Origin: an uncultured Hyphomonadaceae bacterium
GTDB taxonomy: Bacteria > Pseudomonadota > Alphaproteobacteria > Caulobacterales > Hyphomonadaceae
Reading direction: 5' to 3'
DNA length: 13,338 bases
NCBI GenBank assembly: GCA_937873805.1
Contig: CALMWO010000142.1
Location: 1-13,338, forward strand
A program made the translations under genes and the position numbers. The notes below the pieces were generated by a model. The model searched no databases, had not been told where the DNA came from, and saw nothing but the letters and a program-made list of their open reading frames with translations. Positions 7,072 through 13,338 of this stretch are shown one piece after another; the first letter of the stretch is position 1; every line of letters starts with the position of its first letter.

Positions 7072-7950
7072 TCAGTGGCGCCGCTGTGCTGCGATCTCGC
7101 CGGCGAACCGGGCTTCAAGCAGCGTCTTAACCGCAAGCGTGACGAGGGCAAGCATGGCCAGCAAGGACGCCACGGCAAATGCCGCGGCAGCCTTGTTGTC
7201 GTTATAGAGGATTTCGATGTGCAGCGGCAGCGTGTTCGTCACGCCGCGAATGTGGCCCGAGACCACGGAAACCGCGCCGAATTCACCCATCGCGCGCGCA
7301 TTGCACAGCAGCACGCCATAAAGCAGACCCCATTTCACGTTCGGCAACGTGACCTGGAAGAACGTCCGCCAGCCGCTGGCGCCCAGCGACACGGCCGCCT
7401 CCTCTTCCGAGGAGCCTTGCTGCTGCATCAGCGGGATGAGTTCGCGCGCGATGAAAGGGAACGTGATGAAGATGGTCGCAATCACGATGCCCGGCACAGC
7501 GAACAGAACCTTGATGCCATAGCTGTCCAGCACCGGCCCCAGCGCGCTGTTGGCGCCGAACAGCAGCACGAAGATCAGGCCAGACACGACCGGCGAAACG
7601 GCGAATGGGAGGTCGATCAGCGTGAGCAGGAACGCCTTGCCCTTGAAATCGAACTTGGCGATCAGCCACGCGGCAGCCACGCCGAAAACGAGGTTGGCCG
7701 GCACGGCGATCACCGCCACCAGAAGCGTCAGTTGCAACGCCGCCATCGTGTCAGGCAGCGCCAGCGCATCGAAATAGACGCCAAGCCCGCGGCTGAACGC
7801 CTCGACGAACACCACAAGCAGCGGCGCAATCAGCATCAGCCCGAGGAAGCCCAGCGACACGGCGATCAGCACCATGCGCGTCCTAGGGCCCTCGCCGATC
7901 GCCTGACGAACCTTGCTCTTCTGACGTGTCGCCGTTGCTTCGCTACTCAT
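7072..7950 (-). CDS. cysW: Sulfate ABC transporter permease CysW
   Basis: A 292-residue inner-membrane permease with a short polar N-terminus and about six transmembrane segments. The EAA loop that docks onto CysA is at about 184-204 (EAAVSLGASGWRTFFQVTLP), and the following RAMGEFGAVSVVSGHIRG block is characteristic of CysW. It should pair with CysT to form the translocation channel for sulfate/thiosulfate. Its start overlaps the end of cysT by 8 nt, implying translational coupling, and cysA starts 19 nt after its stop. No key region is missing. Confidence 0.95.
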   Translation of the reverse strand: MSSEATATRQKSKVRQAIGEGPRTRMVLIAVSLGFLGLMLIAPLLVVFVEAFSRGLGVYFDALALPDTMAALQLTLLVAVIAVPANLVFGVAAAWLIAKFDFKGKAFLLTLIDLPFAVSPVVSGLIFVLLFGANSALGPVLDSYGIKVLFAVPGIVIATIFITFPFIARELIPLMQQQGSSEEEAAVSLGASGWRTFFQVTLPNVKWGLLYGVLLCNARAMGEFGAVSVVSGHIRGVTNTLPLHIEILYNDNKAAAAFAVASLLAMLALVTLAVKTLLEARFAGEIAAQRRH

Positions 7951-8809
7951 GGCCGAACCACTTCCGGCTCCAGGCCTGCAGCAGGTTGATCACGAACAGC
8001 ATGGCGAACGAGATCACCAGCATGATCGTCGCGATCGCTGTCGCGCCGGCATAGTTGTGCTCTTCGAGCTTAATGATGATCAGCAGCGGCGCGATCTCGG
8101 ACTGGTAAGGCAGGTTCGAGGCGATGAAGATCACCGAGCCGTATTCGCCGACACCGCGCGCGAACGACAACGCGAAGCCGGTGAGGATGGCCGGGAAAAG
8201 CGCCGGGAAAATCACGCGCGTGACCGTGCGCCAGCGCCGCGCGCCAAGCGTTGCGGCGACTTCCTCTGTCTCCCGATCAATCTCTTCCAGAACGGGCTGC
8301 ACGGTGCGCACGACGAACGGCAAGCCAACGAAGATCAGCGCCATCACCACGCCCGTCGAAGTGAAGCCCACCTTGATGCCGAACCAGTCGTCCAGGATCA
8401 TTCCGAAGGGGCCGTTGGGCGCATAGAGCGTTGCAAGCGCAATCCCGGCCACCGCCGTCGGCAATGCGAACGGAAGATCCACCGCCGCATCGAGCCAGCG
8501 ACGCCCCGGGAAGCGATAACGCACCAGCACCCAGGCCACGAGCACGCCGAAGACCGTATTGATGATCGCCGCGATCAGGGCGGCGCCGAACGACAGCTGC
8601 AGCGCCGAGACAACGCGCTGGTCGAACGCGATCTTCCAGAACTGGTCCCAGCCCAGCGAGGCGGAACGGATACCAAGACCGGCGAGCGGGATGAGGACGA
8701 TCAGCGACAGGTACGCGATCGTATATCCCATGCTCAGGCCGAAGCCTGGCAGGACGCTACGCCGCCGCCAGCGGAAACTACGCGCCCCGTCCGGCGCCGT
8801 TGCCGTCAT
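7943..8809 (-). CDS. cysT: Sulfate ABC transporter permease CysT (CysU)
   Basis: A 288-residue inner-membrane permease. An Arg-rich cytoplasmic N-terminus (10-17) precedes the first helix. DLPFALPTAVAGIALATLYA (111-130) is a hallmark of the CysT/ModB-type permeases, the EAA loop is at 182-202 (EEVAATLGARRWRTVTRVIF), and FARGVGEYGSVIFI (217-230) is typical of CysT. It forms the channel with CysW. The ATG at 8809 lies 3 nt after the stop of the binding-protein gene, so its ribosome binding site (GGCGAG) sits inside that gene. The EYGS block, as opposed to EFGA in CysW, supports this paralog assignment. Confidence 0.95.
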   Translation of the reverse strand: MTATAPDGARSFRWRRRSVLPGFGLSMGYTIAYLSLIVLIPLAGLGIRSASLGWDQFWKIAFDQRVVSALQLSFGAALIAAIINTVFGVLVAWVLVRYRFPGRRWLDAAVDLPFALPTAVAGIALATLYAPNGPFGMILDDWFGIKVGFTSTGVVMALIFVGLPFVVRTVQPVLEEIDRETEEVAATLGARRWRTVTRVIFPALFPAILTGFALSFARGVGEYGSVIFIASNLPYQSEIAPLLIIIKLEEHNYAGATAIATIMLVISFAMLFVINLLQAWSRKWFGHE

Positions 8810-8812
8810 ACG

Positions 8813-9835
8813 CTATCTCGCCGTGAAGATCTGGTCGTAGAGACCACCGTCGTCAAAATGCTTGGGTTGCGCCTGCGCCCATCCGCCAAACAGCGGGTCG
8901 TCGATCGTCACCATCTCAACCGGCTGAAGCCGCGCGATGTCGGCAGGGTCTGCGGCCGACGGATCGTTCGGGCGGTAATAGTGCTTGGCGACGATGCGCT
9001 GACCAGCCGGCTCGTAGAGATGCTTGAGATAGGCCTCTGCGACCGCGACCTGCTCCGGGCCCTTCTTCTCGGCGTTGCCGACGACGACAGCGACCGGCGG
9101 CTCGGCGCGGATCGACAGGGAGGGATAGACGATCTGGTATTTATCAGCGCCCTGCTCGTCGAGTGTGAGGAAGCCTTCGTTCTCCCACGTGATCAACACG
9201 TCGCCTGTGCCCTGCTGGGTAAACGTCACCGTGCTTCCACGCGCGCCGCTATCAAGCTTCAGCACGTTCTTGTAGAGCGCGCCGACGAATTCCTTGATCT
9301 TGGCTTCATCGCCCACGAACTGCTTCGAGGCATAGGCCCATGCCGCGAGATAGTTCCAGCGCGCGCCGCCCGATGTCTTTGGGTTCGGCGTGATCACGCC
9401 CACGCCCGGAAGCGTCAGGTCATTCCAGTCCTTGATGTTCTTCGGATTGCCCGCGCGCACCAGGAACACGATCGTCGAGGTGTACGGCGCCGAATTGGCC
9501 GGCAGCTTGGTGCGCCAGTCCGCCGGAATCTTGCCGGTCTCCTTGGCAATGAGGTCGATGTCGTTCTGCAGCGCGAGCGTCACAACATCCGCATCGAGCC
9601 CGTCAATCACCGAACGGGTCTGCTTGCCCGATCCGCCATGGGACATGTTGACCTTCACGGTCTTGCCCTCAGGCGTCTTGTAGTTGGCCGAGAAGTCGGC
9701 GTTGAACTCCTCATAGAGCTCGCGCGTCGGATCATAGGAAACGTTCAGCAGCGAGATTTCGCCGCCTGCATTCGTCTGGCCCCCGCACGCGGCAAGCGCC
9801 AGCGATGCGGCCAGGGCGACTAGCTTCAGGCGCAT
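8813..9835 (-). CDS. sbp: Sulfate/thiosulfate-binding lipoprotein (Sbp/CysP family)
   Basis: A 340-residue substrate-binding protein that captures sulfate or thiosulfate in the periplasm and delivers it to CysT/CysW. Family landmarks are VSYDPTRELYEEFN (32-45), SHGGSGKQ (65-72), the DADVVTLALQND strand, NPKTSGGARWNYLAAW and a late GDVLITWENE block. The N-terminus is a lipoprotein signal with lipobox LAAC and Cys17 followed by Gly, whereas the well-known enterobacterial Sbp and CysP are soluble periplasmic proteins; anchoring may keep the protein at the membrane. The ATG at 9835 is supported by a strong GGAGGA (rc of 9844-9849) with 8-nt spacing. Sbp and CysP cannot be separated by eye, so the symbol is nominal. 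It is the first transporter gene and has its own promoter just upstream. Confidence 0.94.
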   Translation of the reverse strand: MRLKLVALAASLALAACGGQTNAGGEISLLNVSYDPTRELYEEFNADFSANYKTPEGKTVKVNMSHGGSGKQTRSVIDGLDADVVTLALQNDIDLIAKETGKIPADWRTKLPANSAPYTSTIVFLVRAGNPKNIKDWNDLTLPGVGVITPNPKTSGGARWNYLAAWAYASKQFVGDEAKIKEFVGALYKNVLKLDSGARGSTVTFTQQGTGDVLITWENEGFLTLDEQGADKYQIVYPSLSIRAEPPVAVVVGNAEKKGPEQVAVAEAYLKHLYEPAGQRIVAKHYYRPNDPSAADPADIARLQPVEMVTIDDPLFGGWAQAQPKHFDDGGLYDQIFTAR

Positions 9836-9861
9836 GAGAGAAGTCCTCCGGAGCAGCTATT

Positions 9862-9889
9862 ACGCTAGTGGTCCGGTAGAGTTTGTCAA
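9862..9889 (-). promoter_or_regulatory. Promoter and putative Rrf2 operator of the sulfate-uptake operon
   Basis: On the - strand a consensus -35 TTGACA (9884-9889) and a -10-like TAGCGT (9862-9867) are 16 nt apart, with the start codon at 9835. The spacer contains ACTCTACCGG. The same spacing and a nearly identical spacer block occur before the Rrf2 gene at 10402-10429; about 19 of 28 positions match when the two are laid side by side. A regulator bound over the spacer would block RNA polymerase. That the Rrf2 protein is the binder is inference. Confidence 0.6.
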
Positions 9890-9896
9890 ACCTGGA

Positions 9897-10343
9897 TCAG
9901 GCGACAGCGTCTCTCAGTCGTGGCGGCAGGCGCGCCTCCAGCGCGTCCGCAATCGTCGTCCGATCGAGCACGCCACGGGTCGCATCCGCCACCTGCGCGA
10001 ACACCCGACGAACCTCGCAGCTCGCCTCCTCCTTGCAGTCCTCGCAGCGCCGGTAGGCGATCTTGGACAGGCACGGCAAAGGCGCGATCGGCCCGTCGAT
10101 AATGCGCAGCACTTCGCCGAACGAAATCGTGTCGGCAGGCCGCAAAAGCCCATAACCACCGGCTTTTCCGCGCCGGGACGCCACCAGTCCCTGATGCTTC
10201 AGGTCGAGCAGGATCTGCTCGAGAAACTTCTTCGGGATGTTCTGGGTTTCGGCAATCTCCGAAATGAAGGTCGGCTTTCCGGGCGGCTGCTTGGCCAGCG
10301 CCACGAGCGCCCGCAATGCGTATTTAGCCTTCTGTGAGATCAT
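9897..10343 (-). CDS. Rrf2-family transcriptional regulator with four-cysteine motif
   Basis: A 148-residue winged-helix regulator. The N-terminus MISQKAKYALRALVALA, the recognition region IPKKFLEQILLDLKHQGLVASRRGKAGGY (within 36-64, given here as the typical Rrf2 wing) and ISFGEVLRIIDGP are diagnostic. Four cysteines follow at 91, 100, 103 and 109 (C-x8-C-x2-C-x5-C). IscR and NsrR hold an Fe-S cluster with three cysteines in this region at C-x5-C-x5-C, so a cluster or thiol switch is plausible but the spacing differs. CymR, another Rrf2 member, controls cysteine metabolism in Firmicutes. Standing directly before the sulfate importer, this protein is a good candidate for its repressor. Its ribosome binding site is weak. 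It is the promoter-proximal gene, 61 bp from sbp. Confidence 0.93.
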   Translation of the reverse strand: MISQKAKYALRALVALAKQPPGKPTFISEIAETQNIPKKFLEQILLDLKHQGLVASRRGKAGGYGLLRPADTISFGEVLRIIDGPIAPLPCLSKIAYRRCEDCKEEASCEVRRVFAQVADATRGVLDRTTIADALEARLPPRLRDAVA

Positions 10344-10360
10344 CGGCTTTACCGGGACAG

Positions 10361-10375
10361 AAAAGGGCGGCGCCC
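10361..10375 (-). promoter_or_regulatory. Small hairpin followed by T4 in the Rrf2 gene leader
   Basis: On the - strand GGGC-GCC-GCCC is followed by TTTT, between the predicted promoter and the start codon at 10343. It is terminator-like but has only a 4-bp stem, so it may be an attenuator, a stabilising hairpin or chance. Confidence 0.25.
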
Positions 10376-10401
10376 GCTAACCAGCTGGCGACTCTCTTCA
10401 A

Positions 10402-10429
10402 ACTATATTGTCCCTGTAGAGTAAGTAAA
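10402..10429 (-). promoter_or_regulatory. Promoter and putative autoregulatory operator of the Rrf2 gene
   Basis: On the - strand TTTACT (10424-10429) and TATAGT (10402-10407) are 16 nt apart, about 60 nt before the start codon. The spacer carries ACTCTACAGG, matching ACTCTACCGG at the sbp promoter in the same place relative to -35 and -10. The site also lies in the 160-bp region shared with the divergent porin gene, about 75 nt before that gene's start. Confidence 0.6.
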
Positions 10430-10503
10430 CGGACTAAACCCGCCTTTCCCTGCCGGGGAGAAGCGGCTGCCGCAGTGTCCACTCCTTGAGATATAGCCCG
10501 CAA

Positions 10504-11901
10504 ATGCGTCGACAACCCGCCCTGCTCTCCTGTTTTACCCTCGCCACCGTGGTGACGGCCCCATCTGCGCTGGCACAGGAAACGACAAAGCCGCAGCCAT
10601 GGCGGCTGGGAACGGCCATCGACGCGCCCGACTGGCTGAAAATCACCGGCTCTGTCCGTCCGCGCTACGAAACCCTGACCAATACCCTCGTCGCTGGCCG
10701 CAGCGGCGGCGATGAACTGCTCAGCGTCCAGACGCTGCTCAAAGCCGAGATCAACACCGGCGCCATCATCATCGGCGGCGAACTCCTCGATTCGCGCCTG
10801 CTCTCCGGCAATGCCGGCGGCGGCTCTGCCGCCGAAGTCGATGCGCTAGAACCTTCCCAGCTCTATCTCGCCTGGCGTCCAAAGGACTTCCTGCAGCAAG
10901 GCGCGGCCCTGGACCTTACGCTCGGCCGCTTCACCATGGATGTCGGCTCCCGCCGCCTGATCGCGCGCTCGGGCTATCGCAGCATCCTGCAATCCTTCGA
11001 TGGCGCCCGCGCGGTCTGGACCAGCAATGCCAATCTGAAAGCGACGGCGTTCTACACCCACCCCGTCAACCGTGCGCCGTCCGACGTCCCTTCCGCGCTC
11101 GACAACGAAGTGTGGCTCAACCAGCCGCTCGACAATGTCGGCTTCGGCGGCCTCAGCCTCGAAGCGCCGCTGCCCTACACGATAGTTGGCGAAGTCTACC
11201 TCTTCGACCTCGATGAAGATGACGCCTCCGACAACGCGACGCGCAACCGCGACCTCTCGACGCTCGGCGCTCGCCTGCGCCTCGCCCCCGCCAAGGCGGC
11301 TTTCGACTTCGACCTCGAGTACGTCAGCCAGACTGGATCGGTGCGCGCGACCACAAGCTCAGCCGACACGACCGATCTCGACCACGACGCCGAGATGATC
11401 CACGCCCAGCTCGGCTACACGCTGGATGCGCCCTGGGCGCCCCGCATCGCCCTGCAGTACGATCAGGCCTCCGGCGACCGCTCGCCATCCGATCTCTCAA
11501 GCGAACGCTTTGACGTCCTGTTCGGCGACCGCGCCTTCGAGTTCGGCCCCACCAGCATTTACGGCGTCATTGCCCGAACCAACCTGATCGGGCCGGGCGT
11601 CCGTCTCGAAGTGAAGCCCGACAGCGCATCCGACGCAGCGCTCGCCGTCCGCCGCCTGCAGCTCGAATCAAGCGCCGACAGCTTTTCAAACTCCGGCGTG
11701 CGCGACACAGCCAGCGCGTCCGGTGACGACGTGGGAACCCAGATCGAACTGCGTTACCGGCGCTGGCTCCTTCCGGATTCGCTCCGCCTCACTGTTGGCG
11801 GGGCGGCCGTCATGCGTGGCGAGTTTCTCGAATCCGCGCCCAATGCCGCAAGCGAAGGCGACGCCCTGTTCGGGTACACAGATCTCACCTGGACGTTCTG
11901 A
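10504..11901 (+). CDS. Alginate-export-family outer-membrane beta-barrel (porin-like)
   Basis: A 465-residue outer-membrane protein. Residues 1-24 form a Sec signal peptide ending SALA, with cleavage before Gln25. The rest shows alternating amphipathic strands, ends in phenylalanine as outer-membrane barrels do, and carries the alginate-export domain block LFGDRAFEFGPTSIYG beginning at residue 339, followed by ARTNLIGPG. Despite the domain name, many such proteins sit far from alginate genes and probably act as specific diffusion channels. The ATG at 10504 is chosen because it begins a clean signal peptide; an in-frame TTG at 10486 would add six polar residues. No clear Shine-Dalgarno or promoter is seen. 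It is divergent from the Rrf2 gene, so it may be the outer-membrane route for a sulfur anion or sulfonate; that is inference from context. Confidence 0.85.
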   Translation: MRRQPALLSCFTLATVVTAPSALAQETTKPQPWRLGTAIDAPDWLKITGSVRPRYETLTNTLVAGRSGGDELLSVQTLLKAEINTGAIIIGGELLDSRLLSGNAGGGSAAEVDALEPSQLYLAWRPKDFLQQGAALDLTLGRFTMDVGSRRLIARSGYRSILQSFDGARAVWTSNANLKATAFYTHPVNRAPSDVPSALDNEVWLNQPLDNVGFGGLSLEAPLPYTIVGEVYLFDLDEDDASDNATRNRDLSTLGARLRLAPAKAAFDFDLEYVSQTGSVRATTSSADTTDLDHDAEMIHAQLGYTLDAPWAPRIALQYDQASGDRSPSDLSSERFDVLFGDRAFEFGPTSIYGVIARTNLIGPGVRLEVKPDSASDAALAVRRLQLESSADSFSNSGVRDTASASGDDVGTQIELRYRRWLLPDSLRLTVGGAAVMRGEFLESAPNAASEGDALFGYTDLTWTF

Positions 11902-11941
11902 ACACGTCACAGATTATGTCCGGCTTATGGCGGCGCCCCGT

Positions 11942-11990
11942 TTGCGGCGCGCAATTTCCCTTGCCGCAACTGCGTAATTTGCGAGCGCAA
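11942..11990. promoter_or_regulatory. Cluster of three TTGC...GCAA palindromes
   Basis: Three perfect inverted repeats of related sequence lie within 49 bp: TTGCG-GCG-CGCAA (11942-11954), TTGC-C-GCAA (11961-11969) and TTGCG-AG-CGCAA (11979-11990). Their centres are about 17 and 19.5 bp apart. A TAAAAT box at 12006-12011 follows and could be a -10 element for the gene starting at 12050, though no good -35 was found. The layout looks like a multi-site operator. Confidence 0.45.
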
Positions 11991-12049
11991 TCCGCGACGT
12001 CCATGTAAAATGCCCGCGTTTCTGGCGCTGGCGCATTGGGGTTTTCTGG

Positions 12050-13338
12050 GTGGACGGCAACAGCCTTCCCGATCTGACCGTGTTTCGCCCGCTCGACATC
12101 GAGCGGTATGCGAAACGCTTGTCGCTTGAGTCGCGCGGCGCCGAGCGCGGCGCAGCGAACCAGCCGCCAGCCGATGCGCTGGCCCTAGACGACATCGAAT
12201 CCGAAGTCGTCGGCGGCATCGTCGCGGAGCGCACCCAGCTTCGCAACGACATGATCGATCGCCTGCGCAGCCTCAACGAGTTGCTCGCCCGCGCACGCTC
12301 GCGCCTCGTCACCACCGAACTCGAAAACCGCATCGCCCCGAAAATCTCTGCCATTGAGCAGCGCGCCGTTGTCGATCTCCGCGACCTCGAACAGAAATTC
12401 CAGCGCCTGCGCGAAGGCCAGGCGGATTTCCAGGAATGGCGCGACCGCCGGAAACTCAAACGTCCGGCCAAGGCGCCGCGCGGCGCCTTCGTCTTCTTCG
12501 CTGACCTGTTCCTGATCGCCCTCGTCGAGGGCGGCCTCAACCTGTTCTTCTTCACAGAGGGCAACCAGCTCGGCATGCTCGGCGCATTCTTCCAGGCGCT
12601 CATCATCGCCGCCGCCAACATCGTGGTCTGCACGGTAATCGGCTTTGCGCTGGTGAAGCGGGTCAACAGCACCTTCATATTCAACAAGCTGCTGGGCTTC
12701 GCCGCCGTGCTCGCTTTGCTCATCGGCCTGCCCGTCGTTCACGCAGTCATCGGCCTCTATCGCGTGGCCCGCAACGCGGTTGCGGAAGGCGTGTCCCCGC
12801 TGTGGACCGCCGTAGACTGGTTCACGCAGATCTACCGCACCCCTCCCACGCCGCCGCCAGCCGCATGGGGCTTCAGCCATCTCGACGAGCTCAGCTTCAT
12901 CATGATCGCGGTCGGCATCATCGCCGGCGTCTATGCAGCGCGCAAAGGCTATGAGTTCGGCGACCGCTACCCAGACTACACCAAGCGCTACAATGAAGCC
13001 GAAGACCAGCGCGACGACTATCTCGACCTGCTCGACGATGTGACCGGCGAAATGCTCGATGAACAGGCCGCCGCCTCGCAAGCCGTCGGCGCCTTCCTCT
13101 ATGACATCGGCCCGTCCCTACAGGCCATCGACAATCACACCGACGCCAAGAAGCAGCTCGAAGCCGCCGCGCGCAATTACGAGGCCGAACTCGAAAGCGC
13201 CGCCAACACCATGCTGTCGATCTATCGCGGCGCAAATTCCCGCGCCCGCTCCGCGCCGCCGCCGCCCCACTTCGGCAGCCCCGTTCGCCTCGCCAATCCC
13301 GGCTTCGCCAACGGCGCCATTCTCGACCCCGCCCTCGC
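12050..13338 (+). CDS. Unrecognised coiled-coil / multi-transmembrane protein (3'-truncated)
   Basis: The frame stays open for 429 codons from a GTG at 12050 to the end of the window, with the strong third-position G/C of a real gene. Residues 50-130 are charged, heptad-like and probably a coiled coil. A basic stretch RDRRKLKRPAKAPR (131-144) precedes three hydrophobic segments at about 146-168, 174-202 and 213-238. A Pro-rich loop (TPPTPPP, 264-270) and a fourth segment at about 281-297 follow. Residues 300-395 are again polar and helix-like, then a low-complexity Pro-rich stretch begins (APPPP at 402-406). No enzyme motif, signal peptide or known domain is evident to me. The frame has no in-frame ATG near its beginning and a stop at 11975-11977, so GTG is the best start; GGGG at 12038-12041 is a weak ribosome binding site. 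It may be a membrane scaffold or sensor; function unknown. Confidence 0.8.
   Translation, partial: MDGNSLPDLTVFRPLDIERYAKRLSLESRGAERGAANQPPADALALDDIESEVVGGIVAERTQLRNDMIDRLRSLNELLARARSRLVTTELENRIAPKISAIEQRAVVDLRDLEQKFQRLREGQADFQEWRDRRKLKRPAKAPRGAFVFFADLFLIALVEGGLNLFFFTEGNQLGMLGAFFQALIIAAANIVVCTVIGFALVKRVNSTFIFNKLLGFAAVLALLIGLPVVHAVIGLYRVARNAVAEGVSPLWTAVDWFTQIYRTPPTPPPAAWGFSHLDELSFIMIAVGIIAGVYAARKGYEFGDRYPDYTKRYNEAEDQRDDYLDLLDDVTGEMLDEQAAASQAVGAFLYDIGPSLQAIDNHTDAKKQLEAAARNYEAELESAANTMLSIYRGANSRARSAPPPPHFGSPVRLANPGFANGAILDPAL

Noticed and set aside
7009..7989. A 326-codon open frame on the + strand opposite cysW
   Set aside because: Same shadow composition (His, Arg, Gln, Glu) and no recognisable fold, antisense to a canonical permease.
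7949..9823. A 624-codon open frame on the + strand opposite sbp and cysT
   Set aside because: Its product is dominated by Arg, His, Gln and Asp with no domain pattern, and it is exactly antisense to two unmistakable transporter genes. Long antisense frames are usual in GC-rich coding DNA.
12010..12130. Short + strand frame from the ATG at 12010
   Set aside because: About 40 codons, out of frame with the downstream gene, no ribosome binding site and no recognisable product.
12185..13081. Long - strand frames (also 11914-12723) at the right end
   Set aside because: The + strand frame is open for 429 codons with typical third-position bias and plausible membrane helices, while the - strand products have acidic/His-rich or Arg/Ser-rich shadow composition.
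1..13338. Anti-phage defence system, CRISPR array, prophage or transposon
   Set aside because: No array-like repeats, no transposase/integrase, no nuclease, toxin-antitoxin or helicase motifs. The only candidate for something new is the unknown membrane protein at the right edge, whose partners are outside the window.

Overview
The window is about 13.3 kb of GC-rich DNA (strong G/C at codon third positions) that is almost fully coding. No gene-free stretch exceeds 200 bases. I saw no tRNA, rRNA, CRISPR array, transposase or integrase. The gene types (a four-cysteine Rrf2 regulator beside sulfate uptake genes, an alginate-export-type porin, Tat-exported lipoproteins) and the composition fit an alphaproteobacterium. 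Hyphomonadaceae, Caulobacterales or Sphingomonadales are my guess, which I cannot confirm from sequence alone.

Left part (1-5925), mixed metabolic and housekeeping-type genes. A GcvA-type LysR regulator (5' end outside the window), an FkbM-family methyltransferase and a DUF1801 protein are packed head to tail on the + strand. They meet a CNT-family nucleoside transporter on the - strand with directly abutting stop codons. Divergent from the transporter is a phytanoyl-CoA-dioxygenase-like oxygenase (+). It converges on a Tat/lipobox dienelactone-hydrolase-like protein (-) that has a clear intrinsic terminator. Divergent from that is a LysE/RhtB amino-acid exporter (+).

Middle part (5931-10343), a sulfate-uptake operon on the - strand. 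Transcription order is Rrf2-type regulator, then sulfate-binding lipoprotein, CysT, CysW and CysA. The transporter genes are spaced by 3 nt, an 8-nt overlap and 19 nt, so they look like one transcript making a complete sulfate/thiosulfate ABC importer. The regulator promoter and the binding-protein promoter have the same geometry and share a conserved block in the spacer (ACTCTAC-n-GG). This points to autoregulation and co-regulation by the Rrf2 protein, whose four cysteines suggest an Fe-S or thiol sensor.

Right part (10504-13338). An alginate-export-family outer-membrane beta-barrel is divergent from the Rrf2 gene across a 160-bp region that contains the putative operator, so it may be the outer-membrane partner of the sulfate importer. 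It is followed by a large open frame (GTG start at 12050, running off the end) for a coiled-coil/multi-transmembrane protein of no family I recognise. A cluster of three TTGC...GCAA palindromes lies in front of it. This gene and the shared promoter architecture are the least ordinary parts of the window; most of the rest is conventional.
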